A stretch of 64,000 bases of DNA from Cyanobium sp. Cruz CV13-4-11 (GCF_024346055.1 NZ_JAGQCH010000006.1:62001-126000); one strand, 5' to 3'; positions 35,330 to 44,120 are shown, counted from the first letter of the stretch. Translations and numbers: made by a program. Notes: a model not told the origin generated them from the sequence alone.

Positions 35330-35674
35330 ATGGGCTGTCCGAAGTGCGGCAGTTGGGCCGTGCGCGCCGACCGCAGCCTGGCGGGTCGCATGGTCTGCGC
35401 CCGCTGTGGCGAGCCGCTGGGGATCGGCAGGGCCCGTCGGATCGCCAGCGGCACGCGCCGCCGGGGGCAGGGGCGTGGCAACGCCCTGGCCCTGCCCCGT
35501 CGCTGGGGCCTGTGGCTGATGCTGGGGTCCCTGCTCACGGTGTCGGCGTTGCTGGCCAGCGTTCCGGAGCGCCCGAGCCGGCCGCTGGAGCGCCGCGGCG
35601 CCGACCTGACGCAGGGCCCGCAGCGGCTGCGGCCCGGTGATCCTGGCGGCTTCGGGCTTGTCGCTATCCGCTGA
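35330..35674 (+). CDS. Zinc-ribbon protein with one membrane helix
   Basis: A 114-residue protein with a four-Cys zinc ribbon at the start (CPKCGSWAVRADRSLAGRMV, then CARCGEPLG), a basic linker, and one hydrophobic helix (WGLWLMLGSLLTVSALLA) near residues 63-80. The tail is polar. An ATG at 35303 gives a slightly longer N-terminus. The layout suggests a membrane-anchored nucleic-acid or protein-binding ribbon, but no family is recognised. Confidence 0.6.
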   Translation: MGCPKCGSWAVRADRSLAGRMVCARCGEPLGIGRARRIASGTRRRGQGRGNALALPRRWGLWLMLGSLLTVSALLASVPERPSRPLERRGADLTQGPQRLRPGDPGGFGLVAIR

Positions 35675-35736
35675 CAGAAGCGATCCCACCCTGATCCCAT
35701 CGGCGATCATGGGATGTAACGATTCTTGAAATAGCC

Positions 35737-36861
35737 ATGGCCAGGACCAACCCGTTCGCGAACCTGGCCGACCTCAGCATGCGCCAGTTGCGCGAGCTGG
35801 CCAGGACCCTCGGGATCCGGCGCTACAGCGCCCAGGACAGGGACGGTCTGGCCGAGGCCATTGCTGATCACTCGGGCGAGGCCGGTGCTGTGCTTCCGGA
35901 AGCTTCAGCGCCGGCGGGACAAACGGTCGCGGCCCTGGAGGCGGACATGCTCCCGGCCCCCCGACCCGCTGCCGAGACCCGCGTCGTCTTCCTGCCCCGC
36001 GATCCCCAGTGGGCCTATGTCTTCTGGGACATCTCCGAGGACGACCGCTCCGATGCTCTCCATGCCGGCGCCTCCCAGCTCTGCCTGCGCGTCGCCGACG
36101 TGACCGGCCTGGCCGGTGGTTCGGCCCACCCCCACACCCTCCAGGAGGTGGTGGTCGACAGCCATGCCACCGAGTGGTACCTGCCCGTCCCCCTCTCCGA
36201 CCGCGACTACCGGGTCGAGCTCGGCTACCGCAAGGGCGCTGGCGGCGGCTGGATCTCCCTGGCCTATTCCTCGGTCGCCCGGGTGCCGTCGCTGCATCCT
36301 TCCGAGCAGATCCTCGATCAGTTCGTTCCCTTCTCCCTCGACGCCTTCCCCTCCTCCGGCAGCACCAGCCTGCCCGCCCCCGCCGAAGCCGTCGATTCCG
36401 GCCTGCATGAGCGGCTCTACCAAAGCGCCACCAGCCAGTGGCGCCGCCTGGGCCGCGGCTCCGAGGCCTTCCACGAGATCGATTCCGCCGCCGGTCTGGA
36501 GGGCGGCGGTGAGTTCTCCGCCTCCGGTGCCGGCCCCTGGGCCTCGGGCCGCAGCGCCTCCGGCATGGGGGGGGTGGGTTCCCGTCAGCGCTCCTTCTGG
36601 CTGGTGGCCGATGCCGAGCTGATTGTCTATGGCGCCACCGACCCGGCTGCCCGCCTCAGCATCGGCGGCGAGGAGGTGCCCCTCTCGGCCGATGGCACCT
36701 TCCGGGTGCAGGTGCCCTTCCGGGATGGCCAGCAGCTCTATCCGATCGAGGCCGTGGCGGCCGATGGCGAGCAGAAGCGCAGCATCACCATGGAGTTCCG
36801 CCGCTCCACGCCGGAAGCCAACGTCAACAGCCGCGAAGCTGCGGTCGCCGAGTGGTTCTAG
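35737..36861 (+). CDS. DUF4912 protein with N-terminal SAP/Rho-N-like domain
   Basis: A 374-residue cyanobacterial protein. Residues 1-45 form a short helical domain (LADLSMRQLRELARTLGIRR) like the Rho N-terminal/SAP fold, which often binds nucleic acid. The DUF4912 domain (about 80-190) has VVFLPRDPQWAYVFWDIS and TEWYLPVPLSDRDYRVELGY. A second DUF4912-associated beta segment lies near the end (FWLVADAELIVYGATDPAA). No enzymatic motif is evident. An AT-richer stretch precedes the ATG. Confidence 0.85.
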   Translation: MARTNPFANLADLSMRQLRELARTLGIRRYSAQDRDGLAEAIADHSGEAGAVLPEASAPAGQTVAALEADMLPAPRPAAETRVVFLPRDPQWAYVFWDISEDDRSDALHAGASQLCLRVADVTGLAGGSAHPHTLQEVVVDSHATEWYLPVPLSDRDYRVELGYRKGAGGGWISLAYSSVARVPSLHPSEQILDQFVPFSLDAFPSSGSTSLPAPAEAVDSGLHERLYQSATSQWRRLGRGSEAFHEIDSAAGLEGGGEFSASGAGPWASGRSASGMGGVGSRQRSFWLVADAELIVYGATDPAARLSIGGEEVPLSADGTFRVQVPFRDGQQLYPIEAVAADGEQKRSITMEFRRSTPEANVNSREAAVAEWF

Positions 36862-36864
36862 GGC

Positions 36865-38433
36865 TCAGGCCGGGGTTCCGGCCGTCCCTGCCAAGCGTTC
36901 CGCCACGGCGGCGATGAGGTCCTGGGGCGTGATCGGCGCCCCAACCTCCAGGCAACGGTCCCGTTCCTGCCCATCCGGTGGCTCCACGGCCCTGAGCTGG
37001 GTTTCCAGCACGGCCCCGTCCGCATCGGAGGGGTCGCCGCCAAGGGCCTGGCGTTCCACGAGGTGTCGCCTGGCCTGCTCCGGTGAACTGAGGCAGGCCA
37101 GGATCAGGTAAGGGACACCGCGCTTGCGGGCCAGGGCCTCCATCCGCTGCCGCTGGTCGCGATGCAGGAAGGTGGCATCCACCACCACCGAGAACCCCGC
37201 CGCAAGAATCCGATCCGCCTGCTCCGGCAGATGCTGGTCGTAGAGCATGGTGCTCACCTCCGGGCGGTAGGGGTCTCCCTGTAGCGGTGGGGCCAGCCCC
37301 TGGCCCCAGCGGCCGAAGAGGCGCTTGCGCTCCACGTCGGAACGCAGCTGGATCCAGCCCTGCCGCCGGCAGAGCTGGCGGGCCCGGTGGCTCTTGCCGC
37401 TGCCGGAGACTCCATGGGTGATCACCAGGGCGGGGGTTGGGCTGGCGGTGGCACGGCTGGCGCCAAGCAGATAGCGCTCCAGGTCCTGCTGCAGCAGATT
37501 CGAGGCTTCGGCGTCGAGGCTCTGCTGGCCCAGGCGCAGGGCGCAGACCTTGGCCCGCACCAGCGATCGGTACACCAGGTACCAGCGCCAGGTGAGCAGG
37601 CCGGCGTATTCACCGCAGTGACCCAGCCAGCGGTTGAGCAGCACCGCCCCGAGGTCCGGCCGGTGGCGGTGCTCCAGATCCATCGCCAGGAAGGCCAGGT
37701 CGCTGATCACGTCGATCCAGCGCAACTGGGGACTGAATTCCAGGCAGTCGAAGACCCTGAGGCGTTCCCCTTCCAGCAGCATGTTGCCCAGGTGCAGATC
37801 TCCGTGGCACTCGCGGATGCGGCCCTGGCTTCGGCGTCCCGTGAAGATCGGCCGCAGCCGCTCGAATTGGTCGTCGGTCCAGTGCCGCAGGGCAAGCACA
37901 TCCCGCTTGGGGACCAGGCCGCACGCGTCCAGCACCTCCAGGTTGGCCACGGCCGGCGCCTTCACCATCTCCGGTGCCCCATAGGGGTCGTCGGGGCCGG
38001 CCACCGCGGCCGCGGCATGGAACGCCGCCAGGTCATCCGCCAACCCTTCGAGCTGGGCGTCGGTGAGGCCATGGCGTTCGAGCACGGCACCCAGCAGGGC
38101 GCTCTGGGGAAACTGGCGCATGCGCACGGCCAGCTCGAGCGACGGCCCCGAGCCGTGAAACGTGGCTCGCTCGGGGGGGCCATGGATGGGGCTGAGCCCC
38201 AGGTAGAGGTCCGGAGCCAGGCGCCGGTTGAGCCGGAGTTCCTCCCGGCAGAACCAGCGGCGCCGCTCCGGCGTCGAGAAATCGACGAAGCCCAGATTCA
38301 CCGGCTTCTTGATCTTGTAGGCGAGGGTTCCGGTGAGCAGGATCCAGGAAATGTGGGTTTCCAGGCAGTCGACCCGTTCCACCGGATGGTCATAGGCGGC
38401 GGGATCCAGCAGGGCGGCGATCATTGGGTCCAC
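36865..38433 (-). CDS. Bifunctional aminoglycoside-phosphotransferase-like/AAA ATPase (kinase) fusion
   Basis: A 522-residue protein. The N-terminal half is an APH-type kinase fold with LTGTLAYKIKKPVNLGFVDF, a catalytic-loop-like IRECHGDLHLGNMLLE and FDCLEFSPQLRWIDVISDLA. The C-terminal half is a P-loop kinase (ALVITHGVSGSGKSHRARQL, then VVVDATFLHRDQRQRME). Such fusions are widespread, and their substrate is unsettled. The Met at 38433 overlaps the upstream TspO-like gene by 44 bases; Met at 38424 is an alternative. A resistance role should not be assumed. Confidence 0.9.
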   Translation of the reverse strand: MDPMIAALLDPAAYDHPVERVDCLETHISWILLTGTLAYKIKKPVNLGFVDFSTPERRRWFCREELRLNRRLAPDLYLGLSPIHGPPERATFHGSGPSLELAVRMRQFPQSALLGAVLERHGLTDAQLEGLADDLAAFHAAAAVAGPDDPYGAPEMVKAPAVANLEVLDACGLVPKRDVLALRHWTDDQFERLRPIFTGRRSQGRIRECHGDLHLGNMLLEGERLRVFDCLEFSPQLRWIDVISDLAFLAMDLEHRHRPDLGAVLLNRWLGHCGEYAGLLTWRWYLVYRSLVRAKVCALRLGQQSLDAEASNLLQQDLERYLLGASRATASPTPALVITHGVSGSGKSHRARQLCRRQGWIQLRSDVERKRLFGRWGQGLAPPLQGDPYRPEVSTMLYDQHLPEQADRILAAGFSVVVDATFLHRDQRQRMEALARKRGVPYLILACLSSPEQARRHLVERQALGGDPSDADGAVLETQLRAVEPPDGQERDRCLEVGAPITPQDLIAAVAERLAGTAGTPA

Positions 38434-38902
38434 GGCCGCTCCGGTGCGGTTTGCGGTTCAATCCAATCATCTGGACGTCGTTAATGGCTTCCGCCGGGGT
38501 CCACACGAGGACAGGGACGAGCAGCCATGCCGCCAGGGGCGAGGTGGGCCGCACGATCAGGGCCAGGATCAGGGTCAACGTCCAGCTCAGCAGCCAGAAG
38601 GGAAGACCGGCGGCCAGGTTGCGCAGGCGGCAGGCCAGCCATTGCTGGCTGCGCAACAGGACCAGCAGAGCCATGTAGGTGGCCACCCAGCGCCAATCGC
38701 CGTTGGCACGCCAGAAGGCGAGCGTCGAGAAATAGAAGCTGACGGTGATCACGAACCACGCGGCCGGGACCCATGGGTCGATGCCCATGCTGCCGGGCCG
38801 TTTGAGGGCGCGGTACCAAGTGAAATCCCGCTCAGAGGGGTTGATGACCAGCGTTACCAACAGAAGCGGGATCAGGATCAGGAGCCAGGGAGGCACGGGC
38901 AT
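38390..38902 (-). CDS. TspO/MBR-like five-helix membrane protein
   Basis: A 170-residue membrane protein with about five hydrophobic helices. FTWYRALKRPGSMGIDPWVP matches the first-loop motif of TspO (W-Y-x-x-L-K-x-P), and the last helix ends VLVWTPAEAINDVQMIGLN, like the TspO C-terminus. TspO proteins bind tetrapyrroles and affect their turnover or stress signalling. The match is moderate. It precedes and overlaps the kinase fusion gene. Confidence 0.65.
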   Translation of the reverse strand: MPVPPWLLILIPLLLVTLVINPSERDFTWYRALKRPGSMGIDPWVPAAWFVITVSFYFSTLAFWRANGDWRWVATYMALLVLLRSQQWLACRLRNLAAGLPFWLLSWTLTLILALIVRPTSPLAAWLLVPVLVWTPAEAINDVQMIGLNRKPHRSGRGPNDRRPAGSRRL

Positions 38903-39033
38903 CTGCAGACCTGCGCATTATTGGTCGCTGCCGGGGGCCCGTCCACGGATGGGATGTCGGTTCGTCGCGCCGGCGGACCAGAGCGCCCGACGTCCCTACG
39001 GTTGAAGGGTCCCACGAGCTTGATGGAGGCCCC

Positions 39034-39195
39034 ATGCATACCCACGACCTCGAGAACCACGACAACCTCTACGCCGACGAAGGCACGATGGTGATCGGCG
39101 AAACCAGAGCAGACGCCCAGGGCCATGCCTACTGGGCCGTGGGCGCCATCGCCTTGATGGTGCTGGGACTGGGTGTGGCCCTTGTCGTCTCCTGA
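39034..39195 (+). CDS. Small single-pass membrane protein (53 residues)
   Basis: A short frame starting MHTHDLENHDNLYADEGTMV, continuing IGETRADAQGHAYWAVG, and ending in one hydrophobic helix (GAIALMVLGLGVALVV). A His/Asp-rich N-terminus before a C-terminal anchor is common in picocyanobacterial small proteins. TTGATGGAGG lies just upstream of the ATG. Its 3' end overlaps 67 bases of the opposite-strand hypothetical gene. Function unknown. Confidence 0.55.
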   Translation: MHTHDLENHDNLYADEGTMVIGETRADAQGHAYWAVGAIALMVLGLGVALVVS

Positions 39196-39662
39196 TCCCT
39201 CAGGACGCGCTCCTGGAGGCCGATGAGGGGGACGGGTTCCCAGAGCCGGATCCAGTCCCCGCTTTCCCTGTGCCGGCGCCAGGCGGAGAGGCGCAGCGGA
39301 TGGGAGGCTCCCCAGCGGCAGATCAGCAGGTAACGATGCCCCCAGCTCGGGGGCCAGGCCATGGCGGCCCCCCTGGCCCAGGGCCAGTGGTCAGGATCCA
39401 GGGGCTCGAGATCGCGATGGCGGCGCAGCAGGGTGGGTAGCAGGAGGCCGGCGGGGATCGACGGCTCCCAGGGGTCGTCATCCGCTGCCCCGGGCTCCGC
39501 CAGGCAGAGGTGCAGGCGCCGGGCCAGGGCGGGCGGATCGCCCCGGCTGGGGAGAATCAGGTGCAATCCTCCCCAGCCGGGAAAGCCCAGACAGGAGAGA
39601 AGGGCGCCGGAAGCTGGTCCGGAAGTGGTGCCGGGAGCCATGCGGAGACGGGACGTTGCCAT
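39129..39662 (-). CDS. Conserved-looking hypothetical protein, Trp-rich
   Basis: A 177-residue frame with protein-like composition. Segments such as LHLILPSRGDPPALARRLHL, HWPWARGAAMAWPPSWGHRY and LLICRWGASHPLRLSAWRRH suggest a folded, Trp-rich soluble protein. No family is recognised. The Met at 39662 is taken as start; 39641 is possible. The C-terminal 22 residues overlap the small membrane protein on the plus strand, and one of the two ends may be wrong. Confidence 0.45.
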   Translation of the reverse strand: MATSRLRMAPGTTSGPASGALLSCLGFPGWGGLHLILPSRGDPPALARRLHLCLAEPGAADDDPWEPSIPAGLLLPTLLRRHRDLEPLDPDHWPWARGAAMAWPPSWGHRYLLICRWGASHPLRLSAWRRHRESGDWIRLWEPVPLIGLQERVLRDQETTRATPSPSTIKAMAPTAQ

Positions 39663-39750
39663 CCCTTCGGTGCCACCGCCCGTCACGAAGCGGCCGCTGG
39701 GGCGGCCGCACTGGCAGGATCGGCGGGAAGGACATCACTCCCTTGCCGCC

Positions 39751-39861
39751 ATGTTCGAGAACCGCGAGCGGCCCGCCTGGGTCAACTGGCTGATCCTGGC
39801 GATCTTCCTGTTGTCGTCGTGGCAGCTGGCCGGGTTCTGGTTTCAGCAGCTGCACCACTGA
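39751..39861 (+). CDS. Very small membrane protein (36 residues)
   Basis: A short frame starting MFENRERPAWVNWLILAIFL and ending in SWQLAGFWFQQLHH, essentially one membrane helix with a charged start and a His-rich end. It is in the size range of photosynthetic small subunits, but I do not match it to any known Psb, Pet or Psa protein. It converges on the next gene, 13 bases away. It may be longer upstream. Confidence 0.5.
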   Translation: MFENRERPAWVNWLILAIFLLSSWQLAGFWFQQLHH

Positions 39862-39874
39862 GTCTGCGGCCGCG

Positions 39875-40252
39875 TCAGGAGGGTCGTCGGGGCCTGGCGG
39901 TGAGTCCCCGCACCAGCCGGACGCCGCCGCCCACCAGCAGCAACAGGGCCATCAGCGCCAGCAGGGCCACCACGATCACGCTGCCCAGCTGCAGGATGCC
40001 CATGCTGAGTCGGCCCAGCCCGCCGATCAGGTTGGCGATGGCATTGCTGACCAGGAGCAGGGCGTCGAGCCGCTCCGGCAACTGCATCAGCCCGACAAGG
40101 ATCAGCGCTCCAGCCACGATCAGCATCAGGCCTGCCAGCACCTGGCGCCATCGGGAGGATGGACGGCGGCGGCGGCGGCGCAACTCCAGCCCCTTTGCCG
40201 GCGTCGGTCCCCTCGGTGTCGGCAGGTGCAGCGGGTAGGGGGTGTGGGGCAT
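39875..40252 (-). CDS. Two-helix membrane protein, unknown
   Basis: A 125-residue protein with a Pro-rich then Arg-rich start (LELRRRRRRPSSRWRQ) and two hydrophobic helices (VLAGLMLIVAGALILVGLM and VIVVALLALMALLLLVGG), separated by an amphipathic stretch (LDALLLVSNAIANLIGGLGR). The positive start should stay in the cytoplasm. The Met at 40252 is chosen. No family recognised. Confidence 0.55.
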   Translation of the reverse strand: MPHTPYPLHLPTPRGPTPAKGLELRRRRRRPSSRWRQVLAGLMLIVAGALILVGLMQLPERLDALLLVSNAIANLIGGLGRLSMGILQLGSVIVVALLALMALLLLVGGGVRLVRGLTARPRRPS

Positions 40253-40263
40253 GGCTGGGGGGG

Positions 40264-40503
40264 TCAGGGCTCCAGCGGATAGCCGGCGCCCCGCATCCAC
40301 CGCTCGAATTCCATCAGCACCAACTCGTTGGGGCAATCGATCAGGGACAGGTCGTTGACCGTGCAGTCACCCTGCCCGCCATGGTGGAGTGTGAGATGGA
40401 ACTGGGTACCGCTCAGGCCGCAGACCTCCGGATCGCTGCGCACCACCACATCCAGGGCCGCTCCGAGCCGTGCGACCCGGCGGCGCAGTTCCGACCAGGT
40501 CAT
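40264..40503 (-). CDS. Small hypothetical protein
   Basis: A 79-residue soluble protein beginning MTWSELRRRVARLGAALDVV, with CGLSGTQFHLTLHHGGQGDC and an ending FERWMRGAGYPLEP. It looks like a compact helix-strand fold, and I recognise no family. A Met two codons upstream (40509) is possible. It precedes the two-helix membrane protein by 11 bases and may share its transcript. Confidence 0.5.
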   Translation of the reverse strand: MTWSELRRRVARLGAALDVVVRSDPEVCGLSGTQFHLTLHHGGQGDCTVNDLSLIDCPNELVLMEFERWMRGAGYPLEP

Positions 40504-40589
40504 GCCCATCGCATGGCAGTGGAAAAGAGAGGATGTCGTTCCAGTGTGACCAGAGCGGGGCCGAAGTCAACAGGGCACGGGCCGGTGGC

Positions 40590-41198
40590 TCAGGGGCGGG
40601 GGGCTTCCGGAGCGGCCTGGGGGGCTGGGGCCTGGGGCGTTGGCGGCACGGCGGGTGGGGGCAGCAGCAGCACCAGGGCCGCTGAGACGGCCAGGGCAGC
40701 TGCCCCGCCCAGGGGGGCCGTCAGCCGGCGATGCAGGGGGATCCGCTCCAGCAGTTCCCTGGGGCCGAGGGGCTCCGGCTCCGGCAGATCCAGGGGGAGC
40801 TGGATGCGGGGATCGAGGCGCAACAGATCCAGAACCCGCACCAGATCCGCCAGTTCCGCATCATCGAGATGCATCTCCAGCGGGGGGGTGTCGGGTTGGC
40901 TGCTGCGCAACAGAAGCCGGTGGCCACCCTCGGGGTGGGGGCCGATGTCGACGGGTTCACCAGCGATGCTGAAGTCGCGGCGCACGCCGCTGATCAGGTG
41001 GCGGGCGTAGGGCAGCACCACCTGCATCAGCGCCTGCAGGTGTTCACGCCGCCCCTCCAGCAGGGGGCGGCCCACCCACTGCAGGCTCCAGCCGGTGATG
41101 ATGCCGAGGGCAGCACCGCTCTGGCCGATGGAGACGTCGGGGAGCCCTTCCACCTGCAGGCGGCAGCTGAGCTGATCGAAGACGAGGCTCTGCTTCAT
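40590..41198 (-). CDS. DUF4335 family membrane protein
   Basis: A 202-residue cyanobacterial protein beginning MKQSLVFDQLSCRLQVEGLP. The domain runs to about residue 125 (GWSLQWVGRPLLEGRREHLQ, then HLDDAELADLVRVLDLLRLD). One hydrophobic helix (GGAAALAVSAALVLLLPPP) and a Pro-rich tail follow. DUF4335 genes commonly follow DUF3038 genes in this order, as here. Function unknown. Met at 41198 is favoured over 41216. Confidence 0.87.
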   Translation of the reverse strand: MKQSLVFDQLSCRLQVEGLPDVSIGQSGAALGIITGWSLQWVGRPLLEGRREHLQALMQVVLPYARHLISGVRRDFSIAGEPVDIGPHPEGGHRLLLRSSQPDTPPLEMHLDDAELADLVRVLDLLRLDPRIQLPLDLPEPEPLGPRELLERIPLHRRLTAPLGGAAALAVSAALVLLLPPPAVPPTPQAPAPQAAPEAPRP

Positions 41199-41235
41199 CA
41201 CGGAACTCTGAACCATGGGGGTCTCAGGGGGGGGC

Positions 41236-41790
41236 TCAGGCCACCGCGTCCATCAGGCTGGCCTTGATGCGCTCGAAGCCGCCGTGGCCGGCACAGAGGC
41301 TGAGGCCCTGAACCAGCTGCAGCCGCTGGGCGGCCCCATCGGTGGGATCGAGCAATTTCTGCACGCCGCTGCGGCGGGGATTCATGCGTTCCTGCACCAG
41401 TTCCAGCAGACGCCCCTGGAACAGCGCCCAGCGTTCGCTTGCCACCGCCTCCGGCTCGCTGCTGGAGAGCAGGGAGCGCAGCATCGGATACAGGCGATCG
41501 GCCATGACGCAGAGGATGCGGATCAGGGCATCGGTTTCGTCGACGGGAACCTCGCCGCGCCGGCAGGTGCGCCGCAGTGGGTTGTGGCAGCGCCGCTTCC
41601 ACAGCTCCACCCGGTTGGGGAAGAGCCCGCCATAGCCCAGCTGCTCGCTCATCCAGACCATCGCCTCGCCGCCGTTGAGGTCGAGCGCCTCCATGCAGAG
41701 CAGCATCAGATCAAGCCGCTCCAGTCCCCTGCGGGGCAGGGGGCTGGAGGGGCGGTCCGGGTTTGCCGCTTCCGAAGTGTCCTTGGCCAT
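41236..41790 (-). CDS. DUF3038 family protein
   Basis: A 184-residue cyanobacterial protein starting MAKDTSEAA. Its domain has [40 protein letters not shown] and [10 protein letters not shown], followed by a helical C-terminal half ([15 protein letters not shown]). It precedes the DUF4335 gene by 37 bases, a pairing kept across Synechococcus. It is divergent from apt. Function unknown. Confidence 0.87.
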   Translation of the reverse strand: MAKDTSEAANPDRPSSPLPRRGLERLDLMLLCMEALDLNGGEAMVWMSEQLGYGGLFPNRVELWKRRCHNPLRRTCRRGEVPVDETDALIRILCVMADRLYPMLRSLLSSSEPEAVASERWALFQGRLLELVQERMNPRRSGVQKLLDPTDGAAQRLQLVQGLSLCAGHGGFERIKASLMDAVA

Positions 41791-41857
41791 AACTGCGATG
41801 ATGCCAGCGGCGCCGTCCATCCGTCACGTCGCCGGTACCGGTCCCTTCACCAGCACG

Positions 41858-42397
41858 ATGCCCAGCAGCCCTTCATCGATCGATCTGCGCACCTGGGTCA
41901 GGGACATTCCCGACTTTCCGAAGCCGGGAATTCTCTTCCGTGACCTCACCCCCCTGATGCGGGATCCCGAGGGCTGGGGCGAGGCCATCCGCCTGCTGGG
42001 CCTGCTCTGCGAGCGGGTGCAGCCTGACCTGATCGTGGGCATCGAATCCCGCGGCTTCATCGTCGGCACCGCTCTGGCCACCGTCGTCGGCGTCGGCTTC
42101 GTGCCGGTGCGCAAGCCCGGCAAGCTGCCCGGCGAGGTGATCGGGGTCGACTACAGCCTCGAGTACGGCACCGACCGGCTGGAGATGCACAGCGATGCCC
42201 TTGGCGAGGGCTCGCGGGTGCTGATCGTCGATGATCTGCTGGCCACCGGCGGCACCGCCGCGGCCTGCACCGAGCTGGTGCTGAAGGCCGGTGGGGAGCT
42301 GTGCGGCTTTGGCTTTCTGGCTGAACTGGCGGCCCTGGAGGGTCGCAACCGGCTGCCGCAGGAGCATCCGATCGAGTCGCTGATCATCTACAGCTGA
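41858..42397 (+). CDS. apt: Adenine phosphoribosyltransferase
   Basis: A 179-residue purine-salvage enzyme that joins adenine to PRPP to give AMP. The PRPP motif is [16 protein letters not shown], and the N-terminal segments [19 protein letters not shown] and [16 protein letters not shown] are typical. The ATG at 41858 gives the usual length. The preceding in-frame sequence overlaps the divergent DUF3038 gene and is not used. It converges on the DUF2949 gene, three bases away. Confidence 0.96.
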   Translation: MPSSPSSIDLRTWVRDIPDFPKPGILFRDLTPLMRDPEGWGEAIRLLGLLCERVQPDLIVGIESRGFIVGTALATVVGVGFVPVRKPGKLPGEVIGVDYSLEYGTDRLEMHSDALGEGSRVLIVDDLLATGGTAAACTELVLKAGGELCGFGFLAELAALEGRNRLPQEHPIESLIIYS

Positions 42398-42400
42398 GCC

Positions 42401-42613
42401 TCAGCCCTGCTGGTCCTGCCAGGTCAGGACGGTGTCGAACTGTTCGAGGCTGATCAGGCCGAACCGCCAGAGCACCGCCGGCAGCGGCGCCTGCTCCAGC
42501 TGGGATTGCTTGATGCCCAGCTGCAGGGCGTTCTCACTCAGGCCGAGCTGATGGCGCAGGAAGCGCACCATGGCCGGAGAGGGCAGGGGCTGGGGAGTGC
42601 TGCTGATCACCAT
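42401..42613 (-). CDS. DUF2949 family small protein
   Basis: A 70-residue cyanobacterial protein. The core reads VRFLRHQLGLSENALQLGIK and PLPAVLWRFGLISLEQFDTV, ending in a TWQ tail. The Met at 42571 (start of MVRFLRHQ) could be the true start, which would reduce the overlap with the upstream monooxygenase gene (80 bases if 42613 is used). Function unknown. Confidence 0.82.
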   Translation of the reverse strand: MVISSTPQPLPSPAMVRFLRHQLGLSENALQLGIKQSQLEQAPLPAVLWRFGLISLEQFDTVLTWQDQQG

Positions 42614-43763
42614 CGCCCCATGCTGGGAGTGCCTGGCGCAGGCGGCAAGGCCCCTGGGTCATGGCCCGCAGGGCCAGGCCCCGGCTCCAGCCGAACCGCG
42701 ACAGGACCCCGAAGGCCAGGCTGCGCAGGGGCAGCAGCAGGGGCTGACGGTTGGAGAAGAGCCGCACCAGAAGGTCGGTGGCCAGCAGGGTGAGCAACAG
42801 ATCGGGCCAGCGGCGGCGCCCATAGGCCGCAGCCAGGCGACGCGGGGAGAGCGTTCCCCGGGCGGCCTGTTCGGCGAGCTGGTGCAGCACCGCCACATCC
42901 CGCCAGCAGAGATTCAACCCCTGACCGCCCACCGGATGGCAGCGGTGGGCGCTTTCGCCCACCAGCACCGTGCGGCCGCGATGCAGGCGGCGGGCCAGCT
43001 GCAGGGCCACCGGAAAACGGCGAGGCGCCGCCAGCAGGGACTCGGGCTGGAGATCGTCCGGCAGGGCCCCCGCCAGCCGATCGAGGAAGGCAGGGCCGCC
43101 CAGGGCTTCGAGCTGCTGGCAGCGGGCCGTGGGCGCACTCCAGACCAGCTGGAAGCGGCGCTCGCCGAGGGGAAGCACCGCAAAGGGCCCTTCAGGCCGC
43201 AGCAGCTCCCAGGCTTCGTCGTCGGCGCCGCCACCCATCTGCACCTGCACGGTGAGGCAGGCCTGGGCGTAGGTGTGGCACCACTGACCGATCCCCAGGG
43301 CCCGCCTGGTGGGGGAGTCGGGTCCGTCGGCGGCCACGAGCAGGTCGGGTTCGCTGGCGGCGATCGGCGTCGCCGTCCCCAGCGCCAGCTCAATGGCGGG
43401 GTGCTGGCCCAGGCGCCGCAGCAGCAGCGCCATCAGGGGCCGGTGCGAGCCGATCCAGCCCACCGCGCCGGCGTGCCCCAGGTCGGTGGGATCGAAGCTG
43501 ACGCGGCGAGCCGTCGCACCGTCCTGGAGCCGCAGGCGGCGGAAGGGAACTAGCTGGTGCTGCAGCTCGCCCCAGAGGCCAAGCCGCTCCAGCAGGTCAC
43601 GGCTGGAATGGGTGAAGGCATAGGCCCGCTCCCGGCCCTGCAGCGCCTCGGGGGAGAGGGGATCGTGGAGGCTCACGTGCCAGCCGGCCTGCGCCAGGGC
43701 CAGGGCCGTCAGGGCGCCGGTGGGGCCGGCTCCGTTGATCCGGGCGAGGAGCGAAGGGCGCAT
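42534..43763 (-). CDS. FAD-dependent monooxygenase, UbiH-like
   Basis: A 409-residue flavoprotein hydroxylase. The FAD-binding motif is near the start (NGAGPTGALTALALAQAGW), the second motif is DLLVAADGPDSPTRRALGI, and the third is TVLVGESAHRCHPVGGQGLN, the typical GD-like block (here GES). Its fold matches UbiH/UbiF enzymes. Cyanobacteria make plastoquinone rather than ubiquinone, so a ring-hydroxylase role in quinone or another pathway is only inference. ATG at 43763 is favoured over GTG at 43769. Confidence 0.88.
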   Translation of the reverse strand: MRPSLLARINGAGPTGALTALALAQAGWHVSLHDPLSPEALQGRERAYAFTHSSRDLLERLGLWGELQHQLVPFRRLRLQDGATARRVSFDPTDLGHAGAVGWIGSHRPLMALLLRRLGQHPAIELALGTATPIAASEPDLLVAADGPDSPTRRALGIGQWCHTYAQACLTVQVQMGGGADDEAWELLRPEGPFAVLPLGERRFQLVWSAPTARCQQLEALGGPAFLDRLAGALPDDLQPESLLAAPRRFPVALQLARRLHRGRTVLVGESAHRCHPVGGQGLNLCWRDVAVLHQLAEQAARGTLSPRRLAAAYGRRRWPDLLLTLLATDLLVRLFSNRQPLLLPLRSLAFGVLSRFGWSRGLALRAMTQGPCRLRQALPAWGDGDQQHSPAPALSGHGALPAPSARPE

Positions 43764-43769
43764 GGCCAC

Positions 43770-43799
43770 AAAAAAGCCGCAACAGAAAGTCTGCTGCGG
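43770..43799 (-). terminator. Terminator of the hli gene
   Basis: On the minus strand, a stem (CCGCAGCAGA / TCTGTTGCGG) with a CTT loop is followed by six T. It lies about 45 bases after the hli stop codon and right at the start of the monooxygenase gene. Confidence 0.85.
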
Positions 43800-43843
43800 T
43801 GAAGGGGGCCGCCGTGATCGGCGGCCTGAAGGGGGTGCCGGAT

Positions 43844-44101
43844 TCAGCCGATGCCGAGCAGACCGCGGGTGAAGGCCTCGCCGCCCAGGGCGAATTCGGT
43901 GGCGAGCAGGGCGATGAAGCCGAGCATGGCCATGCGGCCGTTGAGCTTCTCGGCGCGCTCGTGGAAGCCCCAGCCGCTCTCGGCGCTCACCACTTCCATG
44001 CGGGGCTCGGTGGCGAAGGCGTTGAGGCGGCCGCCGTCTTCGGTGGTGACGGTGGCGCCGCGGATGGCGGAACGATCGAGGGCGGTGGGGGTGGCGGTCA
44101 T
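43844..44101 (-). CDS. hli: High-light-inducible (chlorophyll a/b-binding-like) protein
   Basis: An 85-residue single-helix protein of the LHC superfamily. It carries the motif [19 protein letters not shown] (E-x-x-N-x-R-x-A-M), which binds chlorophyll and carotenoid. Such proteins protect photosystem II assembly and chlorophyll pools under strong light. The N-terminal 40 residues are soluble and variable. A good ribosome site (AAGGAG) lies nine bases upstream of the ATG, and a promoter motif lies further up (see next entry). Confidence 0.95.
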   Translation of the reverse strand: MTATPTALDRSAIRGATVTTEDGGRLNAFATEPRMEVVSAESGWGFHERAEKLNGRMAMLGFIALLATEFALGGEAFTRGLLGIG

Positions 44102-44120
44102 GGGAGAACTCCTTGAGAAG

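Noticed and set aside
36865-38433. An aminoglycoside resistance gene
   Set aside because: The phosphotransferase-like half is fused to a P-loop kinase in a widespread family of unknown substrate; nothing supports drug modification.
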